DNA from: Bifidobacterium pullorum subsp. gallinarum
GTDB taxonomy: Bacteria; Actinomycetota; Actinomycetes; Actinomycetales; Bifidobacteriaceae
Assembly (NCBI RefSeq): GCF_000741215.1
Contig: NZ_JGYX01000004.1
Span: forward strand, 1 to 64,000
Direction of reading: 5' to 3'
DNA length: 64,000 nt
This document shows positions 22,278 through 31,151 of this stretch, piece by piece; within the stretch, counting starts at the first letter, position 1; every line of letters begins with the position of its first letter. The notes beneath the pieces were generated by a model that saw only the letters and a program-made list of their open reading frames with translations, had not been told where the DNA came from and made no database searches. A program made the position numbers and the translations under genes.

Positions 22278-22351
22278 TGGGGCCGCAGGGGCTTGAACCC
22301 TGGACCGGCGGATTATGAGTCCGATGCTCTAACCGACTGAGCTACAGCCCC
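22278..22351 (-). tRNA. tRNA with CAT anticodon (elongator Met most likely; Ile2 possible)
   Basis: A full cloverleaf can be folded on the minus strand: acceptor GGGGCTG/CGGCCCC, D arm GCTCAG...GAGC, anticodon loop CTCATAA, T arm CAGGG-TTCAAGC-CCCTG and discriminator A. CCA is not encoded. The CAT anticodon fits tRNA-Met or the TilS-modified tRNA-Ile2. The 1-72 G-C pair and the T-stem exclude typical initiator tRNA features. Which of the two remaining types applies needs tRNAscan-SE with isotype models. Confidence 0.9.
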
Positions 22352-22370
22352 ACGTTGGGAAACCAACGTG
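22351..22370 (-). terminator. Hairpin between the ECF component gene and the tRNA
   Basis: A perfect 8-bp stem CACGTTGG/CCAACGTG with a 4-base loop lies 24 bases past the stop of the ECF gene and touches the 5' end of the tRNA. It may terminate the ECF transcript or mark the tRNA processing site. Confidence 0.5.
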
Positions 22371-22394
22371 ACCACTATAGCAAACAGCCGGACG

Positions 22395-23069
22395 TTACGC
22401 GGCGAACCGCGCACGCCCCGAGGCGAAGCGGTCGAGCGCGCCCGTGGCGGCGATCGCACGGTACAGGTACCAGCTCATCACGCCGGCGATCAGCACACCG
22501 CCGACCAGTTCGCTGACCATATGCACGATGCCGCGCGCACTGAGGAACGCCACGCCCTGATACCGGAACAACATCAGATACACGCCGTATTCCAAGGCCA
22601 CCAAGACGCCGGACGCCATGGAGATCGGCAGGTTGAACACCTTGTAACGGGTGAGCGCAAACGGCAGTTCCGAGAACACGCCCTGCAGCGCCGCGGACGC
22701 GAACACGAACCCGAACGAGAACTGGTTGCCCAGCAGCATCTCGGCGGCGCTGCCGACCAGGTTCACATACACCGCCGCCCCCGGCTTGCGCAGGATGATC
22801 ACCGCCAGCGTGCCGGAGAAGTACCACAGCGGGTGCAGCACGCTGGCCAGTCCGGGCAGGATGCCGCCGATGATCGGCGACAGCCACGCGTAAGCGAAGT
22901 TGAACCCCCAGAACACCAGCCCGCAGGCCACGCCCAATGCCGCGCCCACAGCGATGTCCGCCGCGGTCCACCGCCAACGGCGGTTCTCCGGCTTGGATGA
23001 CTGCCCCATGGGCGACGGTTCGGTGGTGGTGATGATGTTGTCGGTTGAAGAATCGGTACGGTCGACCAT
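22395..23069 (-). CDS. YkoE-like ECF transporter substrate-binding (S) component
   Basis: A membrane protein of 224 residues with about 5-6 helices after a 35-residue hydrophilic N terminus. The core starts TAADIAVGAALGVACGLVFWGFNFAYAWLSP and continues with GPG-like loops, an NLVGSAAEMLLGNQFSFGF stretch and SELPFALTRYKVF. These match YkoE-type S components, thought to take up thiamine precursors (hydroxymethylpyrimidine) with YkoCD. No energising ATPase or T component is adjacent, so it must share one encoded elsewhere. The ATG at 23069 has AGGAG six bases upstream. I see no TPP riboswitch ahead of it. Confidence 0.75.
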   Translation of the reverse strand: MVDRTDSSTDNIITTTEPSPMGQSSKPENRRWRWTAADIAVGAALGVACGLVFWGFNFAYAWLSPIIGGILPGLASVLHPLWYFSGTLAVIILRKPGAAVYVNLVGSAAEMLLGNQFSFGFVFASAALQGVFSELPFALTRYKVFNLPISMASGVLVALEYGVYLMLFRYQGVAFLSARGIVHMVSELVGGVLIAGVMSWYLYRAIAATGALDRFASGRARFAA

Positions 23070-23183
23070 GGGATGCTCCTGTTCCCTCATGGCTGCGCAC
23101 GGTATCGGACGCCCCGCACGAAGCCGGCGGTGCAGGCGCCCCTTGACCTGCGCAGCTCGGGCGGGACGCCACGAGCCACTGTA

Positions 23184-24407
23184 TCAGGCGGACACGAATC
23201 GCATCGGGTCGTCGACGAAATGCCGCAGTCCCATCGCGGCGGCGCCGACCAGCGCCGGGCGCGAGGTGACGTCGGCCATCAGCACCTTGGCGCGGACCTC
23301 CGGGTATCCCAGCACCTGCCGTTGCAACGCGCTCTGCATCTGCACGGCGATCTCGGAACCGAACTGCGACCAGACGCCGCCCAGCACCACCGTTTCGATG
23401 TCGCACACATTGATTGCCGAGGCGATGGAGGACACCATCGCCTCGATGGCCTTGTTCACCACGGCGGCCACCCTGACGTCGCCGGCGCACCACCGGTCGA
23501 TCAGCTCGTCGACCGATTCGTGGCGCGCCGCGGCGGAGCCGCTGGCGATGCCCGCCGATTCCACCATTGCGCGCCGTCCCGCGTACGTCTCCAGGCAGCC
23601 CCGCCGCCCGCACCGGCACACCGGTCCGCGCAGTTCCACCGACGTGTGGCCGAGTTCGCCGCCGAAGCCATGGTCGCCGATCTCCACGTGGCCGTTGCGC
23701 ACCACGGCGCCGCCGATGCCGACGTCGGTGGACAGATAGATGAACGATTCGGAGGGGCCCACGATGCCGTCGCCGTCGCGGCGCATGGCGTATCCGGGGA
23801 TCTGCGCGAGCGCGGCCATGTTCGCCTCGTTGCCCGCGGTCACGTCCAGACGCCGCATCACGTCGAACCGGGTGAGGTCGAGCTGCTCCCACCCCAGGTT
23901 GCGGGCCATCAGCAGACGCATGTTGCCCGTCACCAGACCCGGCAGCGCGAGGCCCGCCCCGGCCACCGTGCATCCGCGTTCGGCGAGCAGGGCCTCTTGT
24001 TCCATTGCCAAGGCATCCAGTTCCGCGAACACCTCGTCGGCGTCGGGGGCCGAGATGTCCGCATCGACCCACCGCTCCGAGATCACGGTGCCGTCCAGAT
24101 CCAGCACGATGACGCCGTAGCCGTCCGTGTTCACCTGCAGGCCGATGCCGCAGTACCGCCCCCCGGCGATAAGCAGCGGCGTGCTCGGACGGCCGTACGA
24201 CGATTGCACGCTCGGCTCCCCTTCGCGCACCACGCCGTCGTCGACGAGCATGGAGACCAGCAGCGACATGGTGGCCTTGGTCAGTCCGGTGCGTTTGGCC
24301 AGTTCGGCACGGCTCAACGGCTCGGTGGTGCGCAGCAGAGTGTCAATCACCACCGAAAGGTTGTGGTTGCGCAGGTCGTCTTGGTTGATTCGCCGCAATG
24401 CTGCCAT
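23184..24407 (-). CDS. ROK family transcriptional regulator, probable xylose repressor (XylR-like)
   Basis: A 407-residue protein with an N-terminal winged helix-turn-helix (SRAELAKRTGLTKATMSLLVSMLVDDGVV at about residues 30-58) followed by a ROK sugar-kinase-like domain. The ROK zinc motif CRCGRRGC and the GNEANMAALAQ and YLSTDVGIGGAVV segments are present. It is divergently transcribed from xylulokinase, the classic xylR-xylB arrangement, so a xylose-responsive repressor is the best guess. A 17-bp operator-like sequence lies in the shared promoter and recurs at three other pentose promoters here. The start at 24407 has GAGGAGGG 8 bases ahead. Confidence 0.88.
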   Translation of the reverse strand: MAALRRINQDDLRNHNLSVVIDTLLRTTEPLSRAELAKRTGLTKATMSLLVSMLVDDGVVREGEPSVQSSYGRPSTPLLIAGGRYCGIGLQVNTDGYGVIVLDLDGTVISERWVDADISAPDADEVFAELDALAMEQEALLAERGCTVAGAGLALPGLVTGNMRLLMARNLGWEQLDLTRFDVMRRLDVTAGNEANMAALAQIPGYAMRRDGDGIVGPSESFIYLSTDVGIGGAVVRNGHVEIGDHGFGGELGHTSVELRGPVCRCGRRGCLETYAGRRAMVESAGIASGSAAARHESVDELIDRWCAGDVRVAAVVNKAIEAMVSSIASAINVCDIETVVLGGVWSQFGSEIAVQMQSALQRQVLGYPEVRAKVLMADVTSRPALVGAAAMGLRHFVDDPMRFVSA

Positions 24408-24495
24408 GTCGGCTACCCTCCTCGTTATGTGCTTTGGTGCTTCATCGCCTCTGGCGTGCCTCCCACCGCAATGTGAATGGTACACACACCAGTAT

Positions 24496-24512
24496 AGTTC
24501 ATTCGTCTAACT
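24496..24512. promoter_or_regulatory. Candidate xylose-regulator operator, xylR/xylB promoter
   Basis: AGTTCATTCGTCTAACT, the inner part of an inverted repeat ATAGTT-N9-AACTAT at 24494-24514, lies in the divergent promoter between the ROK gene and xylB. Related 17-mers occur at 43015, 49854 and 56502. ROK repressors bind AGTT/AACT-rich palindromes of this kind. The assignment is inference from position and repetition. Confidence 0.65.
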
Positions 24513-24589
24513 ATTTGGGTATGATGGAACCGTAATTCGGACAAACGCCGTCGGAGCACCGTTTCGGCGGCATGTTGCAAGGAGGCACA

Positions 24590-26119
24590 ATGAGCAGAGT
24601 TCTGGTGGCCGGCGTGGACACCTCCACCCAGTCGACCAAGGTGCGCGTCACCGATGCCGCTACCGGCGAGATGGTCCGCTTCGGACAGGCCAAGCATCCC
24701 GATGGCACCAGCGTGAACCCCGAAGCCTGGTGGCAGGCGTTCCAGGAGGCGGCAGAGCAGGCCGGCGGGCTCGACGACGTGGCCGCGCTGGCGGTCGGCG
24801 GACAGCAGCACGGCATGGTGCTGCTCGACGACCACGGCCGCGTGATCCGCGACGCGCTGCTGTGGAACGACACCCGTTCCGCCACCAACGCCGACGTGCT
24901 CATCGCTCGCCTCGGCGAGGCCGAGAAGGCCGCCGACGGCAGCGAGGACGACCTGTCCGACGATCCGACGATGCGTGGCCGTCAGCGCTGGGTCAAGGCG
25001 GTCGGCTCGTCGCTGGTCGCCTCGCTGACCATCACCAAGGTGGCGTGGGTCGCCGCGAACGAACCGGAGAACGCCGAACGCATCGCCGCGATCTGCCTGC
25101 CGCACGACTGGCTGAGCTGGCGCATCGCAGGCCACGGCCCGATGGGCGAGGATGCGACCGCCGAGGAACTGAAGGCGAATCTGGACGCGCTGTTCACCGA
25201 TCGTTCCGACGCATCCGGCACCGCCTACTTCGACGCGACCGCCAACGAATACCGCCGCGATCTGCTCGCCATGGCTCTCGGCCGCAGCGAAGAGGAAACC
25301 GCTGACATCGTGCTGCCGCGCGTGCTCGGCCCGACGGAAACCGGCGACGTCGCCGATCCGGCCATCGCGGGTAAGGACGTCGAGGGCGGCTGCCCGATCG
25401 GCCCCGGCGGCGGAGACAATGCGATGGCGTCGCTGGGCCTGAGCATGGGCGTGGGCGACGTGAGCATCTCGCTGGGCACCTCGGGCGTGGCCGCAGCCAT
25501 CTCCCCCATCCCGGCCTATGACATGACCGCCTCGGTCACCGGCTTCGCCGACTGCACCGGTCACTGGCTACCGCTGGCCTGCACGATCAACGGCTCGCGC
25601 ATCTCCGATGCCGGACGCGCTGCGCTCGGCGTGGACTATGACGAGCTGGCCGAACTGGCCGCCGCCTCGGAGCCGGGTGCCGGCGGCATCACCCTGGTGC
25701 CGTATTTCGACGGCGAGCGCACCCCGAACCGTCCGGATGCCACTGCAGCACTGTACGGCATGACGCTGGCGAACACCAAGCGCGAGAACATCGCCCGCGC
25801 GTTCGTGGAAGGCCTGCTGTGCTCGCAGCGCGACTGCCTCGAGCTGGTCAAAGGCCTGGGCGTGGACGTCAAGCGCATCCTGCTGATCGGCGGCGGCGCC
25901 AAGTCCGCGGCCGTGCGTGCACTGGCCCCCGCCATCCTCGGCATGGACGTGGAGCTGCCGGAGACCGACGAGTATGTGGCGATCGGTGCCGCCCGTCAGG
26001 CCGCTTGGGTGCTGTCCGGCGAAGCGGAGCCGCCGGCGTGGCCGGTCAAGGTCGAGACCACGCTGACTGGCGAGCCGACCCCGCAGGTGTACGAGCAGTA
26101 CGTGCGCTGGCGCGGCTGA
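24590..26119 (+). CDS. xylB: Xylulokinase
   Basis: Phosphorylates D-xylulose to D-xylulose 5-phosphate, which feeds the phosphoketolase (bifid) pathway. The 509-residue FGGY-family kinase begins VLVAGVDTSTQSTKVRV (phosphate 1 motif). It has the substrate-contact VGGQQHGMVLLD and the LLWNDTRSATNADVL block near residues 80-95. The C-terminal ATPase half contains VSISLGTSGVAA and ILLIGGGAKSAAVRALAPAIL. The start at 24590 has AAGGAGG four bases ahead. Its partner xylA lies 30 kb away near 56 kb with the same operator-like motif. A terminator follows directly. Confidence 0.95.
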   Translation: MSRVLVAGVDTSTQSTKVRVTDAATGEMVRFGQAKHPDGTSVNPEAWWQAFQEAAEQAGGLDDVAALAVGGQQHGMVLLDDHGRVIRDALLWNDTRSATNADVLIARLGEAEKAADGSEDDLSDDPTMRGRQRWVKAVGSSLVASLTITKVAWVAANEPENAERIAAICLPHDWLSWRIAGHGPMGEDATAEELKANLDALFTDRSDASGTAYFDATANEYRRDLLAMALGRSEEETADIVLPRVLGPTETGDVADPAIAGKDVEGGCPIGPGGGDNAMASLGLSMGVGDVSISLGTSGVAAAISPIPAYDMTASVTGFADCTGHWLPLACTINGSRISDAGRAALGVDYDELAELAAASEPGAGGITLVPYFDGERTPNRPDATAALYGMTLANTKRENIARAFVEGLLCSQRDCLELVKGLGVDVKRILLIGGGAKSAAVRALAPAILGMDVELPETDEYVAIGAARQAAWVLSGEAEPPAWPVKVETTLTGEPTPQVYEQYVRWRG

Positions 26120-26139
26120 TTGCATCTGACACCAATCTG

Positions 26140-26181
26140 TGCGGCCTGGACGAAGGAATCCATTTCCTCGTTCAGGCCGCA
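26140..26181 (+). terminator. Terminator after xylB
   Basis: A long stem (TGCGGCCTG / CAGGCCGCA, with an inner CGA-GGAA/TTCCTCG stem) starts 20 bases past the xylB stop. It is followed by TGCGTTG, so the T-tract is poor, but the stem is very strong. Confidence 0.75.
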
Positions 26182-26230
26182 TGCGTTGAAAATCCAGCAT
26201 AATTCGGATATGCTGATTCAGGAGTTTTTG

Positions 26231-27130
26231 ATGATAGGTCATTACACCGTCCGCGACGACAAGCGAATCCGTGTCATCATCGACACGGACGCCGGGTGCG
26301 AGGCCGACGACCCCTTCGCCATTGCGCAGGCGCTGCTCACCCCGAAGTTCATCGTCAAGGCGATCTGCGCCGAGCATTTCGCCGAATCCGGCAGCATGGA
26401 ACGGTCCGCGAACGTCGCCGTACACGTACGAGATCTGATTGGCTCGGACGTTCCGGTGATGCGCGGCCACGATGGTCCGATCGGCAGTCCCAGCGAGATG
26501 TGTCCCCCACTGTCCGAAGCGGCCGCGTTCATCATCGACGAGGCGCTGCGCGAGGACGATCACCCGTTGTTCGTACTCTGCTTGGGAGCCATCACCAACG
26601 TGGCGGAGGCGTTGCGGGTGCGACCCGATATCGCACGCCGCATGACGGTGGTATGGATCGGCACCCAGAACGCCGATCCCGAACGTGAGGCGATACGCGA
26701 GTTCAACGCCGGCAACGACATCACCGCCGGCAACGAGGTGCTTTCGAGCGGCGTGGCGATGTGGATCATCCCGCTTTCGGCGTATTCCACGATGAACGTG
26801 AGCATCGCGGAATTGGACATGCGGGTGCGTCCGTGCGGCGAACTCGGGCGTTGGCTGTTCCAGCAACTCGTCGATTACAACAACAGCGATGTGGCCGCAT
26901 GGACGTGCGGTGACGGCTGGTCGTTGGGCGACTGCCCCGCCGTGGCGGTGGCCATCAAACCCGATTGCGGCCGGTTCCGAACCGTGTCAGCTCCCATCAT
27001 CGGAGCTGACACGGTGTCCCGATTCGACGCCTCACGCCCGACAGTCCGACTCTACGACACGGTGGACAGCCGGTTCACACTAGGCGATCTGTTTGCCAAG
27101 CTCGCACTGTTCGCGCAAGCTCAGCAGTAA
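26231..27130 (+). CDS. Nucleoside hydrolase (IUNH family)
   Basis: Hydrolyses ribonucleosides (or a related N-glycoside) to base and sugar. The 299-residue protein carries the calcium-binding Asp cluster near the N terminus (IIDTDAGCEADDPFAIAQALL), a variant of the DTDxGxDD signature. The family's FVLCLGAITNVAEAL segment and an NAGNDITAGNEVL region follow. The site is slightly divergent, so the substrate is uncertain. The ATG at 26231 was chosen because AGGAG is 6 bases ahead. It is transcribed away from xylB behind a terminator and ends 9 bases from a convergent acetyltransferase. A ribose-salvage role would suit a pentose island. Confidence 0.85.
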   Translation: MIGHYTVRDDKRIRVIIDTDAGCEADDPFAIAQALLTPKFIVKAICAEHFAESGSMERSANVAVHVRDLIGSDVPVMRGHDGPIGSPSEMCPPLSEAAAFIIDEALREDDHPLFVLCLGAITNVAEALRVRPDIARRMTVVWIGTQNADPEREAIREFNAGNDITAGNEVLSSGVAMWIIPLSAYSTMNVSIAELDMRVRPCGELGRWLFQQLVDYNNSDVAAWTCGDGWSLGDCPAVAVAIKPDCGRFRTVSAPIIGADTVSRFDASRPTVRLYDTVDSRFTLGDLFAKLALFAQAQQ

Positions 27131-27139
27131 CGCCATCCG

Positions 27140-27760
27140 CTATTCGATTTCGGCGAACGCCGGATCGTGGTCCGGCAGCGGTTTGATGACACGGCACGGA
27201 TTGCCGACCGCGATCGAGTTCGCGGGAATGTCGCCCACGACCACCGATCCGGCGCCGATAATCGAGTTGTTGCCGATGACGGCGCCCGGGCAGATCGTCA
27301 CGTTCGCGCCCAGCCACACGTTCGAACCGATGCGCACCGGCATCGTGTGCTCCCAGCCGTCCAGCCGGGTCTTCGCGTCCAATGCATGATTCGGAGTGCA
27401 GATCGTGCATCGCGGCCCGATCAGGCAGTCGGAACCAATCTCGACGTATCCGCCGCCAACGATCAGGAAATCCTTGTTGATGAACGTGCGGTCGCCAATC
27501 GTCAACCCGATGCCGTAATCCAGATTGATCGGGGGTCGGAAGTCGACACCGTCCCCAGCGCCCGGCACCAGGTCATGGAACAGACGCATCGCCTCGGCCT
27601 GGTCCTCGAAGAAAACGCGGTTGATGCGGTCGCAGGTCGATTGCGCCTGCCAGGTCAGGTCGGGCAACGATTCTGACTTGCGGTACTGCATCGGACGCCC
27701 TTCGAACAAGCGACGCACATCGTCGTCGGTTTCCAACAGGGTGTTGAGGTCAACGGTCAT
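27140..27760 (-). CDS. Sugar O-acetyltransferase, hexapeptide-repeat type
   Basis: A 206-residue left-handed beta-helix acetyltransferase of the maltose/galactoside O-acetyltransferase group. It has the Mac domain (VRRLFEGRPMQYRKSESLPDL), repeats around NLDYGIGLTIGDRTFINKDF, catalytic His in ICTPNHALDAKTR, and VGNPCRVIKPL at the end. It differs from the 19037 copy. It is the last gene of the long minus-strand train and could acetylate excess sugars for detoxification or export. GAAAGGA precedes the ATG at 27760. Confidence 0.87.
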   Translation of the reverse strand: MTVDLNTLLETDDDVRRLFEGRPMQYRKSESLPDLTWQAQSTCDRINRVFFEDQAEAMRLFHDLVPGAGDGVDFRPPINLDYGIGLTIGDRTFINKDFLIVGGGYVEIGSDCLIGPRCTICTPNHALDAKTRLDGWEHTMPVRIGSNVWLGANVTICPGAVIGNNSIIGAGSVVVGDIPANSIAVGNPCRVIKPLPDHDPAFAEIE

Positions 27761-27791
27761 GAGCTGACGATCCTTTCCATATCGACGGCAT

Positions 27792-28004
27792 TCAGCCACC
27801 ATTGTCGGGCCGATTCCCGACGGATGGCGTCGTTTCACCGCGCATCCATCCACGGCTCGCCTTCCACCCGCACATCGGCGCAGGTGCGCGCCGATTCGCC
27901 ACCACCAGCTCGGCACCCTCATCCAGGAAGCGCTGTGCCACGGCGCGTCCAATGCCTCGTCCGGCGCCGGTGATCACGCACAGACGTCCATCAAGTCGTC
28001 CCAT
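27792..28004 (-). pseudogene. Short-chain dehydrogenase remnant (N terminus only)
   Basis: The first ~40 codons read as a short-chain dehydrogenase start: GRLDGRLCVITGAGRGIGRAVAQRFLDEGAELVVANR, with an intact TGxxxGIG dinucleotide motif. After that the frame goes straight into unrelated sequence and stops at about 70 codons, where an SDR needs ~250. No Ser-Tyr-Lys active site can exist. An internal deletion that removed ~200 codons is the simplest reading. It lies 13 bases after the iron alcohol dehydrogenase and 31 bases before the acetyltransferase, in the same orientation. Confidence 0.8.
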
Positions 28005-28017
28005 CTCATAGATCCTT

Positions 28018-29217
28018 TCAGAACACGACCGACGTCACGCAGGATGCGAGGATGGCGCGCGCGTCATCGCGGGTGATGTGGCGGTAGGAGCCGCCGACCT
28101 CGCCGGCATGGTCTGCGAGCTTGTCCAGCGTGGCCGAATCGGAGGGAATGCCGACCTCAGGGAGCGTGAGCGGGGCGCCGACCAGGCGCAGGAAATCGAC
28201 GTAGCGTTCGATGCCTTCCTCGGCCACCTCGCGTTCGGATTTGCCGGTGGAGTCCACCCCCCACACGTTGACGGCCCAGCGGGCGAACCTGGCGGTGGCT
28301 TCGGGGCGGGAGGCGTACACGTACTTCATCCAGTGCGGGTGCACCACGGCCAGGCCAGCGCCGTGCGGGATGTCGAAGTAGGCGGACAGCGCATGCTCGA
28401 TGCCGTGCGTGACCCAGTCCTCCTCCTTGCCGCGCGAGATGACTCGGTTGAGCGCGAGCGTGGAATCCCACATCGCGTTGCCGCGGGCCTCATAGCTGCG
28501 CGGATGGCGGCGGCAGGCGCGCCAGGAGCGCAGGATGTGCCGCTGGATGGCCTCGGCCATCTCGTCGGAGAGGTTGTCGTCGCTAGGCAGCGAGAAATAC
28601 TGCTCGCAGGTGTGGCAGAACATGTCCACGAACCCGTAGGTGGTCTGCTCGTCCGGCAGGGTGAGCAGGTAGGTCGGGTCGAGCACCGAGAACTTCGGCG
28701 TCAGCGGGAAGGACGTGTAGCCGAGCTTGCGGTTGCGGGCCCAGTTGGTGAGCACGGCCGCGTCACCCATCTCGGAGCCGGTGGCCGCCGTGGTCAGCAC
28801 CACGCCGAGCGGCACGAGGTTCTCAGGGGCGGGCTTGCCGGTTTCGACATAGTCGTCCCACAGGTCCTCGTCCTCGCCCAGGCCGGAGCCGAGCGAGATG
28901 AACTTGGCGCAGTCGATGACCGAACCACCGCCGACGGCCAGGATCAGGGACACGCCATGCTCCTTGACCAGCTTCACGCCTTCGAGGACCTTGTCGAGCC
29001 TCGGGTTCGGCGTCACGCCGGACAGTTCGATGACCTCGTTGCCGGCTTCGCGCAGCGCGGCCGTCACGTCGTTATAGGCGCCGTTGCGCTTGATCGAGCC
29101 GCCGCCGTAGACCAGCAGCACGGCTCCAGGGCGCGACTTGGCCTCCTCTGCCACATGCACGGCCTGGCCTTCACCGAAGTAGATCTTGACGGGATTGTGG
29201 AAGATGAAGTTTCTCAT
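28018..29217 (-). CDS. Iron-containing alcohol dehydrogenase (butanol dehydrogenase-like)
   Basis: NAD(P)H-dependent group III alcohol dehydrogenase of 399 residues. It starts FIFHNPVKIYFGEGQAVHVA, has the nucleotide-binding ILAVGGGSVIDCAKFIS and GVVLTTAATGSEM, and the metal ligands in FVDMFCHTCEQYF and HGIEHALSAYFDIPHGAGLAVVHP. Such enzymes reduce small aldehydes. Within this cluster it might act on a sugar-derived aldehyde or serve redox balance; neither is shown. The start at 29217 begins the conserved sequence; the ribosome site (AAAGAAA) is weak. It is 28 bases downstream of the SASA-type esterase. Confidence 0.92.
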   Translation of the reverse strand: MRNFIFHNPVKIYFGEGQAVHVAEEAKSRPGAVLLVYGGGSIKRNGAYNDVTAALREAGNEVIELSGVTPNPRLDKVLEGVKLVKEHGVSLILAVGGGSVIDCAKFISLGSGLGEDEDLWDDYVETGKPAPENLVPLGVVLTTAATGSEMGDAAVLTNWARNRKLGYTSFPLTPKFSVLDPTYLLTLPDEQTTYGFVDMFCHTCEQYFSLPSDDNLSDEMAEAIQRHILRSWRACRRHPRSYEARGNAMWDSTLALNRVISRGKEEDWVTHGIEHALSAYFDIPHGAGLAVVHPHWMKYVYASRPEATARFARWAVNVWGVDSTGKSEREVAEEGIERYVDFLRLVGAPLTLPEVGIPSDSATLDKLADHAGEVGGSYRHITRDDARAILASCVTSVVF

Positions 29218-29245
29218 GCGTTCATTTCTTTCACGAACGGTTACG

Positions 29246-31126
29246 TCATGCGATGGGTTCGGCGAACGGCGGAACCGGCAGACCGTTCGACCCGCACAGC
29301 AATCCACGGTTCGGAGCGTTGCGCCACGCATACCGCACTGCCGTCGGTCTGCGCCACGGCACGGCGATGACTACGGTGTTGCCGTCGATGCTCGCCGGCA
29401 CTGCTTGCCGGGAGCCGTCCTCCCAAACCAGTTCGAACTCGCCTGGATCTGCGCCGTCTAATGTGTCCAAGCCGCAATCGCCGGTGCCATCGTCGAAGGT
29501 GATGGTCAGCCGTCCATCAGCCAGCCGAACGTCAATCGACTCCGGCGAGCGCGGTGCGTCGTCCTTGCCATATACAACACGTTGCGCCGCGGCGAACAGA
29601 CGATCCGCGACCACACTCTTGTTCCACGGATGCAAATCGTTCCAATTGCCGGCATCAAGGGTCACCACGGTGGCAACATCCTCGATCAGGCTGGAGGCTT
29701 CCCACTGGTGTTTGCGGACGAGTGGCCAACCACCGTCCTCCACGCCGTCGATGGAGAACACCGGCAGCTGCACGATGAGGAACGGCAGCCGTTCCTGCCC
29801 CCATGCCCTGCGCCAGCATCCAATCATCGCGGCCAGCATGCGGCCGTAGTCGTCGGCCACGTCGCCGGTGTTCGACTCGCCCTGATACCACAGCGCGGCG
29901 CGTGCGGCGTAACCGGCGCAGGTCGCGGTCATGCCGTTGTACAGACCGAGCGGTTTCCAACGCACGAAGTCCTCACCGGGGCAGTCCGTGTCCACCCGCG
30001 CGCCAATGGCGTAGGTCCAGGTGCCGTCGAGATCGTAGGAGTCGTCGCCCATGTCGAGGTGCATGTGCTTGCCTGGCGTCACGCGGCCTGTGCCGTGTTC
30101 GACGACCAGGCGCACGTCGATCTCGTTGCGTCCGGCCTTCAGCACGCCTTCGGGCACCATATAGTCGCGGGAAAGGTACTGGTGCTCGGACTGGCCGATC
30201 TTGACACCGTTGACCGAGGTTTCGTCGGAATCGACCATGGCGCCAAGGTGCAGCGCCGCCGCATGCCCAGCCGCGTAGGCCGGCAACGTGACCGTGCGGC
30301 GCAGATGGATTACGCCACGGAATCCAGCGAGCCTCGGATCGGCGTCCTTCAAGAACACGGGCAGCTCGAGCGTACCGTGTCCCCAATCCTCCTGGCCGGC
30401 TTCGGCCTCGCGAATCCGCAGGTCCTCATACCAGCGGTTCATTGCGGCGATGCTCTCCTCGCTGCGGGTGCGGGCCACCTCGTCGTCGCGATAGGGTTCC
30501 AGGTCGGCGAGCGCCTTCGGCCACGCGGCGAGCGTCTCCTCGTCCATCCACGATTCGATCGGCGAGCCGCCGAGCGTGATGTTGAGCAGACCGACCGGTA
30601 CGCCGAGCCATGCACGAACCATGCGTCCGAAGAAATATCCGACGCCGGTGAACTCGTCGAGCGTGTCGGCGGCCGCACCGACCCAGCGTACCGGTTCGTC
30701 GAAGTCGCGCCGCGGTCCGTGGAAGTCGAACCGGACGGGGACCTTGCAGTGGCGCAGCAGCGGGTCGGGTTCGCGCGCATACTCCGACGGGTAACGCCAG
30801 CGCAGGAATTCCATCTGGTATTCCATGTTCGACTGCCCCGCGCAGACGAACACCTCGCCCGCGTAGACGTCGTGCGCGATCACCGGTTCGTCGCCGCCGT
30901 CGACCCGCACCTCCAGCCGGTAGGGGCCGCCGGGCTCCAGCGGATCCAGCTGCACGCGCCAGGCTCCATCGTCACCGACCGTCGCGGTGGCGGCGGTGCC
31001 ATGCACACGCACCTCGATCCGTCGGTCTGGTTCGCCGACGCCCCACACGTTCGCCGGCATACCGGACTGCAGTACGCATCCCTCACCGAAGAGGGGATTC
31101 AAGCTCCAAGTATTTTCCACAGTCAT
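29246..31126 (-). CDS. Sialate O-acetylesterase (SASA)-like carbohydrate esterase, probably acting on acetylated xylo-oligosaccharides
   Basis: A 626-residue cytoplasmic protein without a signal peptide. The SASA esterase domain has the nucleophile motif VCAGQSNMEYQMEF near residue 95, NITLGGSPIESW, ALWYQGESN near residue 405 and the late LHPWNKSVVADRL with the catalytic Asp-His region. A beta-sandwich insertion (about residues 250-380, with TVTLPAYAAG and MVDSDETSVNG) is typical of bacterial SASA enzymes. Deacetylation of imported xylo-oligosaccharides is inferred from its place between the GH8 gene and the end of the hydrolase train. Sialate is an unlikely substrate, since no sialidase genes are present. 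GAAGGAGG precedes the ATG. Confidence 0.85.
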   Translation of the reverse strand: MTVENTWSLNPLFGEGCVLQSGMPANVWGVGEPDRRIEVRVHGTAATATVGDDGAWRVQLDPLEPGGPYRLEVRVDGGDEPVIAHDVYAGEVFVCAGQSNMEYQMEFLRWRYPSEYAREPDPLLRHCKVPVRFDFHGPRRDFDEPVRWVGAAADTLDEFTGVGYFFGRMVRAWLGVPVGLLNITLGGSPIESWMDEETLAAWPKALADLEPYRDDEVARTRSEESIAAMNRWYEDLRIREAEAGQEDWGHGTLELPVFLKDADPRLAGFRGVIHLRRTVTLPAYAAGHAAALHLGAMVDSDETSVNGVKIGQSEHQYLSRDYMVPEGVLKAGRNEIDVRLVVEHGTGRVTPGKHMHLDMGDDSYDLDGTWTYAIGARVDTDCPGEDFVRWKPLGLYNGMTATCAGYAARAALWYQGESNTGDVADDYGRMLAAMIGCWRRAWGQERLPFLIVQLPVFSIDGVEDGGWPLVRKHQWEASSLIEDVATVVTLDAGNWNDLHPWNKSVVADRLFAAAQRVVYGKDDAPRSPESIDVRLADGRLTITFDDGTGDCGLDTLDGADPGEFELVWEDGSRQAVPASIDGNTVVIAVPWRRPTAVRYAWRNAPNRGLLCGSNGLPVPPFAEPIA

Positions 31127-31151
31127 ATCCACCCCTCCTTCTCTCGGCACC

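Noticed and set aside
22278..22351. Initiator tRNA-Met
   Set aside because: The 1-72 pair is G-C and the anticodon stem lacks the three consecutive G-C pairs of initiators; elongator Met or Ile2 fits better.
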